DNA of 64,000 nucleotides from NCBI RefSeq assembly GCF_019793435.1, contig NZ_JAILYH010000014.1, positions 62,001-126,000 of the forward strand, in the 5' to 3' direction. This document shows positions 56,325 through 64,000 of this stretch, one piece after another. This DNA is from Rhizobium redzepovicii (GTDB taxonomy: Bacteria; Pseudomonadota; Alphaproteobacteria; Rhizobiales; Rhizobiaceae). The position numbers and the translations under genes were made by a program. Every line of letters starts with the position of its first letter. Positions within the stretch are counted from its first letter, which is position 1. The notes under the pieces are model-generated. The model searched no databases, was not told the DNA's origin, and saw only the letters and a list, made by a program, of their open reading frames with translations.

Positions 56325-57764
56325 TCACGCAGCTCGCACAGCCGCCATCGGTTTGACGTTCTGATTCATCCGGAACAGATTGTCAGGATCATAACGCCGC
56401 TTGATTTCGGCAAGCCGGGCGTAATTGGCGCCATAGGCCATTTCCACCCGATCGGCCTCGTCATCAGGCATGAAGTTGATATAGGCGGTTCCCACGGCAT
56501 GCGGCTTGGTTGCCTCGAAAAGTTCGCGCGCCCAGCCGGTGCAATTTGCATCCATCCCGGCCTCCCGCCAGCGCGCATGCACGTTCATGACGAAATGCGA
56601 ACTGCGCTGCGGAAATGCGGTGGCCTCGGTGGCAATACGGCCGGCCGCGCCACCGACATGGCCGACGAATATCTCGCATTCCGGTCCCGGCAGCTTGCGC
56701 ACGGCGTTGAGCAGCACCTCGATCGCCGCATCCGAAAGCGAGGCGAAATCCTGGCTCTTCCAGTAATTGCGCGCACCTGGCGTCAGCAACGGATCGAATG
56801 CCTGCTGCCAGCCGGTGAACGGCACCGGACCGACGACATCGGCAATCGGCTTTCCGATCGCTCGCAATCTTTCCGTCGCTTTTTCTCCCGCCGCGATATC
56901 TCCGCAATAGCACATGGCGAGCACCACGACCTCCTTGCCGTGCCACTCGGCCGGAAGGAAGGGCAGCGGCGGCGCCTGGCGCATCACCACCCAGCAGGTC
57001 AGTTCATCGGGTGCGGCTTCCAGCGCCTGCCGATATTCCCGCAGCACTCTCTCCGCGTCAGCGAAGGGATGTACGACCAGCCCGGCAAGAACATCGGAAT
57101 GCAGCGGGTTCAGCTGAAACTCGAAGGAGGTGACGACACCGAAATTGCCGCCGCCGCCGCGCAAGGCCCAGAAGAGGTCCGGCCTTTCCGTCTCGCTCGC
57201 CTTGACCAGTTCCCCATCGGCCGTCACCACATCGACCGAGACCAGATTGTCGATCGTCAGCCCGAATTTGCGGGTCAGCCAGCCAAAGCCGCCGCCAAGC
57301 GTCAGGCCGGCGATGCCGGTGGTGGAATTGATGCCGGTCGGCAGCACCAGCCCGAAGGCCAGCGTTTCCTGGTCGACATCGGCAAGCGTTGCCCCCGGCT
57401 CGATCCTGGCGCGGCGCGTCTCCGGGTCGACCCGCACCGATTTCATCGCCGACAGGTCGATGACGACGCCGCCCTCGCAGACCGCGTTGCCGGCAATGCC
57501 GTGCCCACCGCCGCGCACCGAAACGAGAAGATTGTTGTCGCGGGCAAACCGCACCGCGCGCATGACATCTGCAGCACCGGCGCAACGCGCGATAAGCCCG
57601 GGCCGCCGGTCGATCATCGCATTCCAGATCGACCGCGCCTCGTTGTAATCTAGATCCTTGCCGGTTAGGAGCTTGCCGCGAAATCCGGCAGAAAATGCAT
57701 CAATGGCCACATCATTGACCATCGTCTGCCCCTTTTGCAGGGTCGTCAGGTTCAAATTGTCCAT
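56325..57764 (-). CDS. Covalent FAD-linked oxidoreductase, berberine-bridge-enzyme type
   Basis: 479 residues. The FAD domain has LVSVRGGGHGIAGNAVCEGG, where the His is the usual 8-alpha-histidyl attachment, then LTLGGGFGWLTRKFGLTIDN and ERPDLFWALRGGGGNFGVVT; the C-terminal BBE segment is YGANYARLAEIKRRYDPDNL. The Cys that forms the second flavin bond in bicovalent members is replaced (TTGIAGL), so only one bond is likely. GGAGG lies directly before ATG 57764. It is divergent from malic enzyme; substrate unknown. Confidence 0.86.
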   Translation of the reverse strand: MDNLNLTTLQKGQTMVNDVAIDAFSAGFRGKLLTGKDLDYNEARSIWNAMIDRRPGLIARCAGAADVMRAVRFARDNNLLVSVRGGGHGIAGNAVCEGGVVIDLSAMKSVRVDPETRRARIEPGATLADVDQETLAFGLVLPTGINSTTGIAGLTLGGGFGWLTRKFGLTIDNLVSVDVVTADGELVKASETERPDLFWALRGGGGNFGVVTSFEFQLNPLHSDVLAGLVVHPFADAERVLREYRQALEAAPDELTCWVVMRQAPPLPFLPAEWHGKEVVVLAMCYCGDIAAGEKATERLRAIGKPIADVVGPVPFTGWQQAFDPLLTPGARNYWKSQDFASLSDAAIEVLLNAVRKLPGPECEIFVGHVGGAAGRIATEATAFPQRSSHFVMNVHARWREAGMDANCTGWARELFEATKPHAVGTAYINFMPDDEADRVEMAYGANYARLAEIKRRYDPDNLFRMNQNVKPMAAVRAA

Positions 57765-57979
57765 GATTTCCTCCATGCGACCGGCGCCCCGCACCGTCGC
57801 GGCGGCATATTGCGCCTGCGGTGATCGCCAAACAAGTTTTCCAAAAGGATTAGCTAATCGCCTGAAGCCACCGGGCGCCCACTTCTCGAAAACTTCGCCC
57901 ATCCCCCATTTCCATACTGTCGCCCGTATCCGATTGATGTATGGAGGGAACTCCCAAAAAGACGTGCACGGAGGCGGCA

Positions 57980-60292
57980 ATGGATAACCAGGAAAAATCC
58001 AAGACGGACAAGAACCTGACAAGCGGCGATCTCGACGAGCAGGCGCTGTTTTTCCACCGCTATCCCCGTCCCGGCAAGCTGGAGATCCAGGCAACCAAGC
58101 CGCTCGGCAACCAGCGCGACCTGGCGCTCGCCTATTCGCCGGGCGTTGCCGCCCCTTGCCTTGCCATCCGCGACAATCCTGAGATGGCGGCTGAATATAC
58201 CTCGCGCGCCAATCTCGTCGCCGTCATCTCCAACGGCACCGCCGTGCTCGGCCTCGGAAATATCGGTCCGCTGGCCTCGAAGCCGGTGATGGAGGGCAAG
58301 GCCGTGCTCTTCAAGAAGTTCGCCGGCATCGATGTCTTCGATATCGAGATCGACGCGGCAAGCGTCGAGCAGATGGTCTCGACCGTCAGCTCGCTGGAGC
58401 CGACCTTCGGCGGCATCAATCTCGAAGACATCAAGGCGCCGGAATGTTTCGAGGTCGAGCGACGCCTGCGCGAGAAGATGAAGATCCCGGTCTTTCACGA
58501 CGACCAGCACGGCACGGCGATCATCGTCGCCGCCGCGATCCTGAACGGGCTGGAACTTGCCGGCAAGGCGATCGAGAACGTCAAGATCGTCGCCTCCGGC
58601 GCCGGGGCCGCCGCCCTTGCCTGCCTCAACCTGCTGGTCATTCTCGGCGCAAAACGCGAAAACATCTGGGTCCACGATCTCGAAGGCCTCGTCTATGAGG
58701 GCCGCACCGAGCTGATGGACGAATGGAAATCCGTCTACGCCCAGAAGAGCGACACGCGCACGCTCGCCGAAAATATCGGCGGCGCCGACGTCTTCCTCGG
58801 CCTGTCGGCCGCCGGCGTGCTGAAGCCGGAGCTGCTGGCGCAGATGGCCGACAAGCCGCTGATCATGGCGCTCGCCAATCCGACGCCCGAAATCATGCCT
58901 GGTCTTGCCCGTGCCGCTCGCCCCGACGCGATGATCTGCACCGGCCGCTCGGATTTCGCCAACCAGGTCAACAACGTCCTCTGCTTCCCCTATATCTTCC
59001 GCGGCGCGCTCGATTGCGGCGCCGAGACGATCAACGAGGAAATGAAGATGGCGGCCGTGCGCGCCATCGCAGCCCTTGCCCGCGAAGAGCCGTCCGACGT
59101 CGCCGCCCGCGCCTATTCCGGCGAAACCCCGGTCTTCGGCCCGGATTACCTGATCCCCTCGCCCTTCGATCCGCGCCTGATCCTGCGCATCGCGCCTGCC
59201 GTTGCCAAGGCCGCCGAACAGAGCGGCGTGGCGCGCCGCCCGATCCAGGATTTCGACGCCTATCTCGACCAGTTGAACCGCTTCGTCTTCCGCTCCGGCT
59301 TCGTCATGAAGCCGATCTTCACCGCGGCCAAGGCCGCCGAGCGCAAGCGCGTCATCTTCTCCGAGGGCGAGGATGAGCGTGTGCTGCGCGCCGCCCAGGT
59401 GCTGCTGGAGGAAGGCCTTGCCGACCCGATCCTCATCGGCCGCCCGCAGGTCATCGAGACGCGCCTGAAGCGCTACGGTCTGCGTATCCGGCCGCTGCAG
59501 GATTTCGAAGTCATCAACCCGGAAGACGATCCGCGCTTCCGCGAATATGTCGATCTGTATTTCTCCCTCGTTGGCCGCCGCGGCGTCATTCCCGAAGCCG
59601 CCCGCACCATCGTGCGCACCAACACCACCGTCATCGGCGCACTGGCGCTGAGGCGCGGCGAAGCCGATGCGCTGATCTGCGGTCTGGAAGGCCGCTATGA
59701 AAAACATCTGCGCGACGTCCGTCAGATCATCGGCAAACGCAAGAATGTCCGCGATTTCTCCGCCCTCAGCCTGATGATCTCGCAGCGCGGCGCCACCTTC
59801 TTCACCGACACCTACGTCACCTTCAATCCGAGCGCCGAGGAGGTTGCCGAGGCAACGGTGCTGGCGGCCGAGGAAATTCGCCGTTTCGGCATCACCCCGC
59901 GCGCCGCCCTCGTCTCGCATTCCAACTTCGGCTCGCGCGAATCCGAGAGCGCCACGAAGATGCGCAACGCCCTGCAGCTCGTGCGCGAGACTGCCCCCGA
60001 TCTTGAGGTCGACGGCGAAATGCATGGCGAAAGCGCCATCACCGAAGCACTGCGCAAACGCGTCATGCCGGATACGACATTGCACGACGAGGCGAACCTG
60101 CTGGTCTTCCCAAATCTCGACGCCGCCAACATCACGCTCGGCGTGGTCAAGTCGATGACGGACGGCCTGCATGTCGGCCCGATCCTGCTCGGCACCGCCC
60201 TGCCCGCCCACATCCTGGCGCCTTCAGTCACCTCCCGCGGCGTCGTCAACATGGCCGCCCTCGCCGTCGTCGAGGCATCGCAGCCGGCGTAA
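57980..60292 (+). CDS. dme: Malic enzyme with C-terminal phosphotransacetylase-like domain
   Basis: 770 residues. It oxidatively decarboxylates malate to pyruvate. The N-terminal domain begins EQALFFHRYPRPGKLEIQAT and has the NAD(P) loop VASGAGAAALACLNLL and the metal site HDDQHGTAI. From about residue 440 a phosphotransacetylase-like domain follows, which is regulatory in rhizobial enzymes rather than catalytic. Its length equals that of S. meliloti DME, which uses NAD and supports nitrogen fixation; the NADP form Tme is very similar, so the symbol is tentative. ATG 57980 follows GGAGG. Confidence 0.85.
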   Translation: MDNQEKSKTDKNLTSGDLDEQALFFHRYPRPGKLEIQATKPLGNQRDLALAYSPGVAAPCLAIRDNPEMAAEYTSRANLVAVISNGTAVLGLGNIGPLASKPVMEGKAVLFKKFAGIDVFDIEIDAASVEQMVSTVSSLEPTFGGINLEDIKAPECFEVERRLREKMKIPVFHDDQHGTAIIVAAAILNGLELAGKAIENVKIVASGAGAAALACLNLLVILGAKRENIWVHDLEGLVYEGRTELMDEWKSVYAQKSDTRTLAENIGGADVFLGLSAAGVLKPELLAQMADKPLIMALANPTPEIMPGLARAARPDAMICTGRSDFANQVNNVLCFPYIFRGALDCGAETINEEMKMAAVRAIAALAREEPSDVAARAYSGETPVFGPDYLIPSPFDPRLILRIAPAVAKAAEQSGVARRPIQDFDAYLDQLNRFVFRSGFVMKPIFTAAKAAERKRVIFSEGEDERVLRAAQVLLEEGLADPILIGRPQVIETRLKRYGLRIRPLQDFEVINPEDDPRFREYVDLYFSLVGRRGVIPEAARTIVRTNTTVIGALALRRGEADALICGLEGRYEKHLRDVRQIIGKRKNVRDFSALSLMISQRGATFFTDTYVTFNPSAEEVAEATVLAAEEIRRFGITPRAALVSHSNFGSRESESATKMRNALQLVRETAPDLEVDGEMHGESAITEALRKRVMPDTTLHDEANLLVFPNLDAANITLGVVKSMTDGLHVGPILLGTALPAHILAPSVTSRGVVNMAALAVVEASQPA

Positions 60293-60309
60293 GCCGGTTG
60301 CCGCCAACG

Positions 60310-60843
60310 TCAGCCATCGGCTATCGACAGGCGTCCCCTATCCGCGAGCGCGTCCGCGCGCTCGTTGCCGGCAATCCCCGAATGTCCCTTGCACCAGGCA
60401 ATGGTCACCAGGGCGTTTTGGGATAGCTGAAGATCGACGGCTTTCCAGAGGTCCGCATTGTCGATCGTTCGCCGTCGCCCATGTCCATTCGGGCTGCTTT
60501 TCTTCCAGCCGTTGTTCTTCCAGATATGTCGGCGGCTGTTGCAGCCTTTGACGGCATAGACGGAATCGGACCAGATGATCGCGGGTTCTCCGGCTGTTTG
60601 GCTGTTGATCCACATGGCGGCCCTGAGAACGGCGGTCAATTCCATGGCATTATTGCTGGAATCGTCGACGCCACCGAAGTCGGAGGCGATTTCCACCGCA
60701 TCGCGATAAGCGACAAACGACCAGCCTCCATGCCCGGAACCGGGCTCATAACAACCGTCCGCGAAGAGGTGAAGGCCGTGTTGGGCTTCCGTCACGCCTG
60801 ATGTCGGTGCAAAGGAAGGGATCTCGTCGGGGATGCTTGTCAT
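60310..60843 (-). CDS. rnhA: Ribonuclease HI
   Basis: 177 residues. It degrades RNA in RNA-DNA hybrids. The acidic catalytic residues lie in LFADGCYEPGSGHGGWSFV, NNAMELTAVLRAA, IWSDSVYAVKG and GNERADALAD, with WCKGHSG for the His loop. It has an N-terminal extension of about 25 residues before the fold. ATG 60843 was chosen over GTG 60849. It is convergent with malic enzyme. Confidence 0.9.
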   Translation of the reverse strand: MTSIPDEIPSFAPTSGVTEAQHGLHLFADGCYEPGSGHGGWSFVAYRDAVEIASDFGGVDDSSNNAMELTAVLRAAMWINSQTAGEPAIIWSDSVYAVKGCNSRRHIWKNNGWKKSSPNGHGRRRTIDNADLWKAVDLQLSQNALVTIAWCKGHSGIAGNERADALADRGRLSIADG

Positions 60844-60996
60844 TTTCACCGCGTCTCTGGCGATTGCTGGATAAGATCAGGAAAATACGCTAATATTTTC
60901 TTTGAGCTTATTAAGAGAAATCCGTTAAGGGAAAACGCGCGGCCGATTGAAGTCGCATTCGACCCACCGACCGTTTGCTCATTCCGGGACGACGCC

Positions 60997-62088
60997 GTGA
61001 AACGCCGAAACCTGTCTCTCGCCCTTCTCCTCGCCTTCGCAGCGCCCGCCGTCGCGCAGACCAATGCCATCTGTGAGGACCTGCGCGGCCGTCTCGCCGA
61101 CCTGCCGCGCTCGATCGGCAATGGCAACGGCCCGGAAGCACGCCAATATGCCAGTGCCATGGCCGAGCAGAACCTCGAGCTTCGCAAGGTGCGTAACGAT
61201 CTGCGCAACTACGGCTGCACCTCGGGCAGCATGGTGGTGATCGGCGGCGAGAATGCCGATTATTGCACCGAGCTGTCGCAGGCCGAAGGCCGGATGATCG
61301 ACAATATCGCTTATCTCCAGGACCGCCGCAACGAGCTGGCCGGCCGGAACGGCGCCGATGACGACCGCCGCGAACTGATGGCCGCGCTCGACAGCAACGG
61401 CTGCAACAGCGAGAACTTCTATGCGCCTTCCGAGCGCAATGCCAACGACCCTGCCCCGAGCGTCGAGGAGCAGGCGATGCGTTCGGACACTTTCATTCCG
61501 CTCGGCGGCAAAGAGGCCGATCCGCGCTACGGCCTGCCGCGGGCCGATATGCTGTCGCCGGTCAGCACCATCTGCGTGCGCAGCTGTGACGGCGGCTTCT
61601 TCCCGATCAGTTCAAACACCACCTCGGTCGATTTCGGCCGCGACGCCCAGACCTGCGCCAAGATGTGCCCCGGCATCGAAACCCAGCTTTTCTATCGCGA
61701 CGTGACGAGCACGGAAGCCTCGAACATGATCTCGGTCGCAACCGGCACGCCCTACAGCGCCATGAAGAACGCCTTCGCTTACAAAAGCCGCGCGCCCGGC
61801 GAGAAAAACGCCTGTGCCTGCAATCTCACCGCCTATTACGACGAGATGCGCGGCAAGCAGGCGATAAGCCAGCCGCCGCCACAGGGCTCGATCACCACCA
61901 TCCGCACCAATCCGCCGGCGAAGGATACAGCGGCCGCCGCCGCGCCGCAGCCATCGGTTCCAGAGCGTCCCTACGACCCCACGCAGAACAAGGTCCGCCA
62001 GGTCGGCCCGCAATTCCTCGCCGGCGACCAGGGCTCGATCGACCTTGCCAATCCTGCCGCACCTGGCCCGCAGCCGCAGCAGCAGTGA
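60997..62088 (+). CDS. DUF2865-like exported protein
   Basis: 363 residues from GTG 60997. The signal peptide is RRNLSLALLLAFAAPAVAQ. The mature part has ten cysteines, including NAICEDL, STICVRSCDGGFFPIS and KMCPGIETQLFYR, consistent with disulfides, and matches DUF2865, a rhizobial family of unknown function. The C terminus is Pro-rich and probably unstructured. No enzyme motif is visible. Confidence 0.75.
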   Translation: MKRRNLSLALLLAFAAPAVAQTNAICEDLRGRLADLPRSIGNGNGPEARQYASAMAEQNLELRKVRNDLRNYGCTSGSMVVIGGENADYCTELSQAEGRMIDNIAYLQDRRNELAGRNGADDDRRELMAALDSNGCNSENFYAPSERNANDPAPSVEEQAMRSDTFIPLGGKEADPRYGLPRADMLSPVSTICVRSCDGGFFPISSNTTSVDFGRDAQTCAKMCPGIETQLFYRDVTSTEASNMISVATGTPYSAMKNAFAYKSRAPGEKNACACNLTAYYDEMRGKQAISQPPPQGSITTIRTNPPAKDTAAAAAPQPSVPERPYDPTQNKVRQVGPQFLAGDQGSIDLANPAAPGPQPQQQ

Positions 62089-62091
62089 TCG

Positions 62092-62781
62092 CTACCTCTC
62101 GTTCCTTCCCCAGCCATCGTGGAAGACGAGTTCCTCAAGCGGTAGCCGCTGCCGCCAGCCTTTGACCGAGAGTTCCGGCTGGTCGTAGAGCCGGTCGACG
62201 AAACCGGCGCAGAGCCAGGCAACCGCTTCGATATGCTCGGGGATGCCGAGAATGGTCTTCAGGTCGGCTTCGTGAAAGATGCTGACCCAGCCAATGCCGA
62301 TCCCTTCGGCGCGGGCCGCCAGCCAGAGATTCTGGATGGCGCAGACTGTCGAATAGCTGTCCATTCGCGGATTGTGCGTGCGCCCCAGCACCACGCTGCC
62401 GCTGCGGGTGGGATCGCAGGTTACGCAGATACCGAGCGGCGCCTCCACGATGCCTTCCAGCTTGAGGGAGCGATAGACCTGCCGCCGCTCGCCCTCAAAC
62501 ATCAATGCCGCTTCCTCGTTGGCCTTGGCAAAGGCATCGCGGATGCGCGCTCGCACCGTTGGACTTCTCACCAGAATGAAATTCCACGGCTGCATGAAGC
62601 CGACGGAGGGTGCGTGGTGCGCGGCGGTCAGCAGCCGTTCCACCACGTCGTCGGGCAAGGGCTCGGGCAGGAACTGGCTGCGAACGTCGCGCCGCGTCAT
62701 GATCGCGTGATAGACGGCCTCGCGTTCGGCCAAGGAAAAACCGGACGCCACGGACAGGGCATCCTCATCAAAGGGTCGCAT
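62092..62781 (-). CDS. bluB: 5,6-dimethylbenzimidazole synthase BluB
   Basis: 229 residues of the nitroreductase fold. BluB fragments reduced FMN with oxygen to make the lower ligand of vitamin B12. The N-terminal RRDVRSQFLPEPLPDDVVER and the central HHAPSVGFMQPWNFILV are BluB signatures, and the conserved Asp in RRDVR is the catalytic one. ATG 62781 follows GGGGA. The cobalamin riboswitch upstream confirms the pathway. Confidence 0.93.
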   Translation of the reverse strand: MRPFDEDALSVASGFSLAEREAVYHAIMTRRDVRSQFLPEPLPDDVVERLLTAAHHAPSVGFMQPWNFILVRSPTVRARIRDAFAKANEEAALMFEGERRQVYRSLKLEGIVEAPLGICVTCDPTRSGSVVLGRTHNPRMDSYSTVCAIQNLWLAARAEGIGIGWVSIFHEADLKTILGIPEHIEAVAWLCAGFVDRLYDQPELSVKGWRQRLPLEELVFHDGWGRNER

Positions 62782-63162
62782 CGTCAAATCCCCAACAACG
62801 CAACCGCCCGCCGTCCGCGCGGGTTGGGTCTATCTTGCCAGGCCGGTCTTCTGACTTGGCGTCATCCGTCTGCCGCAGCCTTCCCGGCGAAAGCCAGTGG
62901 CATGATAAAGCGGCAAACGTCGGCCTTACAGCGTTGGGCACGTTTCGGTCTCGCACCGAATTCCCGATTCTCCCGCTTGAAAAGCGGGCACCTGACGGCG
63001 CATCTATTTCAGCAAACCGGCCCTGCGGCAAGCGGCCTCATGCCGCATTCACCCGTATGTGACATCGATCGCGTGGACAGGTGTGCATCGCTGCCGTAGA
63101 ACCGAACAGATCCTAACCGACGCCTGTGGCGCCGCAATTTTCCTCTTTGCACCCAGTTGCCC
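62782..63162. other. Intergenic region holding the cobalamin riboswitch
   Basis: 381 bases between bluB (minus) and an MFS gene (plus). Most of it is the riboswitch listed below. The right end (about 63010-63160) should contain the bluB promoter and the plus-strand gene's promoter; I see no other clear sites. Confidence 0.6.
62837..63000 (-). promoter_or_regulatory. Cobalamin (B12) riboswitch controlling bluB
   Basis: Read on the minus strand, the order matches the cobalamin riboswitch class: an opening CAGGTGCCC segment, a stem-loop, the B12 box GCCACTG (62895-62901), GGGAAGG, GGATGACGCC and the closing AAGTCAGAAGACCGGCCTGGC. It ends about 55 bp before the bluB start, so it probably blocks expression when adenosylcobalamin is plentiful. 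Confidence 0.93.
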
Positions 63163-64000
63163 GTGCCCCGCCTGACACCCATGATCCTTGCGGTCGCCCT
63201 GTTCATGGAACAGATGGATTCGACCGTCATCGCCACCAGCCTGCCGGCGATCGCAGCCGATCTCGGCACCTCGCCGATCGCGCTGAAGCTTGCCGTCACC
63301 AGCTATCTCGTGGCATTGGCGATCTTCATCCCGATCAGCGGCTGGATGTCGGATCGTTTCGGCGCGCGCAACATCTTCCGTATGGCGATCTTCGTCTTCA
63401 TGATCGGCTCAGTCGCCTGCGCCTTTTCCAATTCGATTGCGGCCTTCGTCGTCGCGCGGCTGATCCAGGGCGCCGGCGGCTCGATGATGACGCCGGTCAG
63501 CCGTCTGCTGCTGGTCCGGGGAACGCCGCGCCACGAACTCGTCGATGCCATGGCCTGGCTGACCATCCCCGCGCTGATCGGCCCGATCATGGGGCCGCCG
63601 ATCGGTGGTTTCCTCACCACCTATCTCACCTGGCACTGGATCTTCTGGATCAATGTCCCGATCGGCGTGCTCGGCATCATCCTCGTCACGCGTTTCCTGC
63701 CGGCGGTCGAGCCTCGCAGTCCACGGCCGATGGATTTTCCGGGCTTCTTCCTTTGCGGCATCGGCTTTTCTGGCTTCGTCTTCGGCCTGTCGGTGATCAG
63801 CCTGCCGGCCGTGCCCGTCATCTACGGCTATGTCACGGTGGCCGTCGGCATCCTTGCCGGCCTCCTCTATCTCCTGCATGCCCGCCGCGCGCCCTATCCG
63901 CTGCTCGATCCGAAAATGTTCCGTTATCCGATGTTCCGGGCGGCGATCCTCGGCGCCTCGAATTTCCGCATGGGCCTCGGCGCCCTGCCCTTCCTGATGC
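63163..64000 (+). CDS. MFS drug exporter, DHA2/EmrB type (3' end outside window)
   Basis: At least 279 residues; the frame is open to the window edge. From GTG 63163 it reads MPRLTPMILAVALFMEQMDS, then ATSLPAIAADLG, the DHA2 helix-1 motif with the membrane Asp. The loop signature is GWMSDRFGARNIF, and WHWIFWINVPIGVLGIIL is the classic EmrB helix-5/6 segment. TTG 63157 and ATG 63181 are alternative starts. The substrate is unknown. Confidence 0.85.
   Translation, partial: MPRLTPMILAVALFMEQMDSTVIATSLPAIAADLGTSPIALKLAVTSYLVALAIFIPISGWMSDRFGARNIFRMAIFVFMIGSVACAFSNSIAAFVVARLIQGAGGSMMTPVSRLLLVRGTPRHELVDAMAWLTIPALIGPIMGPPIGGFLTTYLTWHWIFWINVPIGVLGIILVTRFLPAVEPRSPRPMDFPGFFLCGIGFSGFVFGLSVISLPAVPVIYGYVTVAVGILAGLLYLLHARRAPYPLLDPKMFRYPMFRAAILGASNFRMGLGALPFLM

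Noticed and set aside
57854..60211. A 785-codon frame on the minus strand opposite malic enzyme
   Set aside because: It mirrors the malic enzyme gene; its composition (Gly/Ala/Asp/Arg-rich, no motifs) is that of an antisense shadow in GC-rich DNA.

Overview
The window is a GC-rich stretch of an alphaproteobacterial chromosome, most likely Rhizobium (R. etli / R. leguminosarum group). Evidence: the cckA, recA, alaS, icd and rpsD proteins are of rhizobial type; the largest gene resembles the growth-pole-ring (GPR/RgsE) proteins of polar-growing Rhizobiales; recA carries an alphaproteobacterial LexA-type operator; there are RIME-like palindromic repeats; and DksA has the single-cysteine form. 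It reads as core chromosome. I see no prophage, insertion sequence, integron, CRISPR array, tRNA or rRNA gene.

Layout. 1-1.6 kb: the end of an MFS exporter and a decayed GNAT acetyltransferase. 1.7-12.1 kb: a long minus-strand run with two tandem inositol-monophosphatase paralogues, ttcA, glsA, rpsD, a HerA-like ATPase, murI, a TrmJ-like methyltransferase, a FUSC transporter and an exported protein. 12.3-15.6 kb: icd, a GNAT, a GST and an AraC/GyrI-like regulator. 15.7-19.8 kb: a fold-back repeat, then alaS and recA (minus). 20-22 kb: pseudouridine kinase and glycosidase genes, followed by a RIME-like repeat. 22.3-27.8 kb: the cell-cycle kinase cckA, a divergent FliO-like membrane protein, a DUF1062 protein and dksA. 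28-34.5 kb: a SixA-like phosphatase, ycjX-ycjF, an exported protein, the folate operon folP-folB-folK and a DUF922 protein. 34.5-43.2 kb: a possible small transcription unit, a ferredoxin, an Hpt phosphotransfer protein, CtrA-like sites and a 2330-residue membrane-anchored coiled-coil protein. 43.3-48 kb: an isochorismatase-like hydrolase, a P-loop kinase, a stand-alone class II aminoacyl-tRNA-synthetase-like protein, a D,D-carboxypeptidase and a GAF-GGDEF-PilZ protein. 48-52 kb: an Mla-type lipid transport operon. 52-64 kb: a dipeptide epimerase, MFS transporters, an LpxH-like phosphoesterase, a phosphoglycerate-mutase-like protein, a covalent flavoprotein, malic enzyme, RNase HI, a DUF2865 protein and a cobalamin riboswitch ahead of bluB.

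How the genes fit together. Much of the window concerns the envelope and cell cycle: CckA, a free Hpt protein and the giant GPR-like polar growth protein, which has a TTAA-N7-TTAA motif upstream, plus MurI, a D,D-carboxypeptidase, a murein-type dipeptide epimerase, the Mla system and an LpxH-like enzyme. A second set is information processing and stress: RecA, AlaS, S4, TtcA, TrmJ-like, DksA and RNase HI. The rest is central or cofactor metabolism: isocitrate dehydrogenase, malic enzyme, glutaminase, folate synthesis, B12 lower-ligand synthesis and pseudouridine breakdown.

The best candidates for something under-described are the giant repeat protein with its CtrA-like control region, the minimal synthetase-like protein with a P-loop kinase downstream, the small ORF plus terminator near 34.7 kb, and the FliO-like protein beside cckA. 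All functions are inferred from reading motifs by eye; no database search was run.
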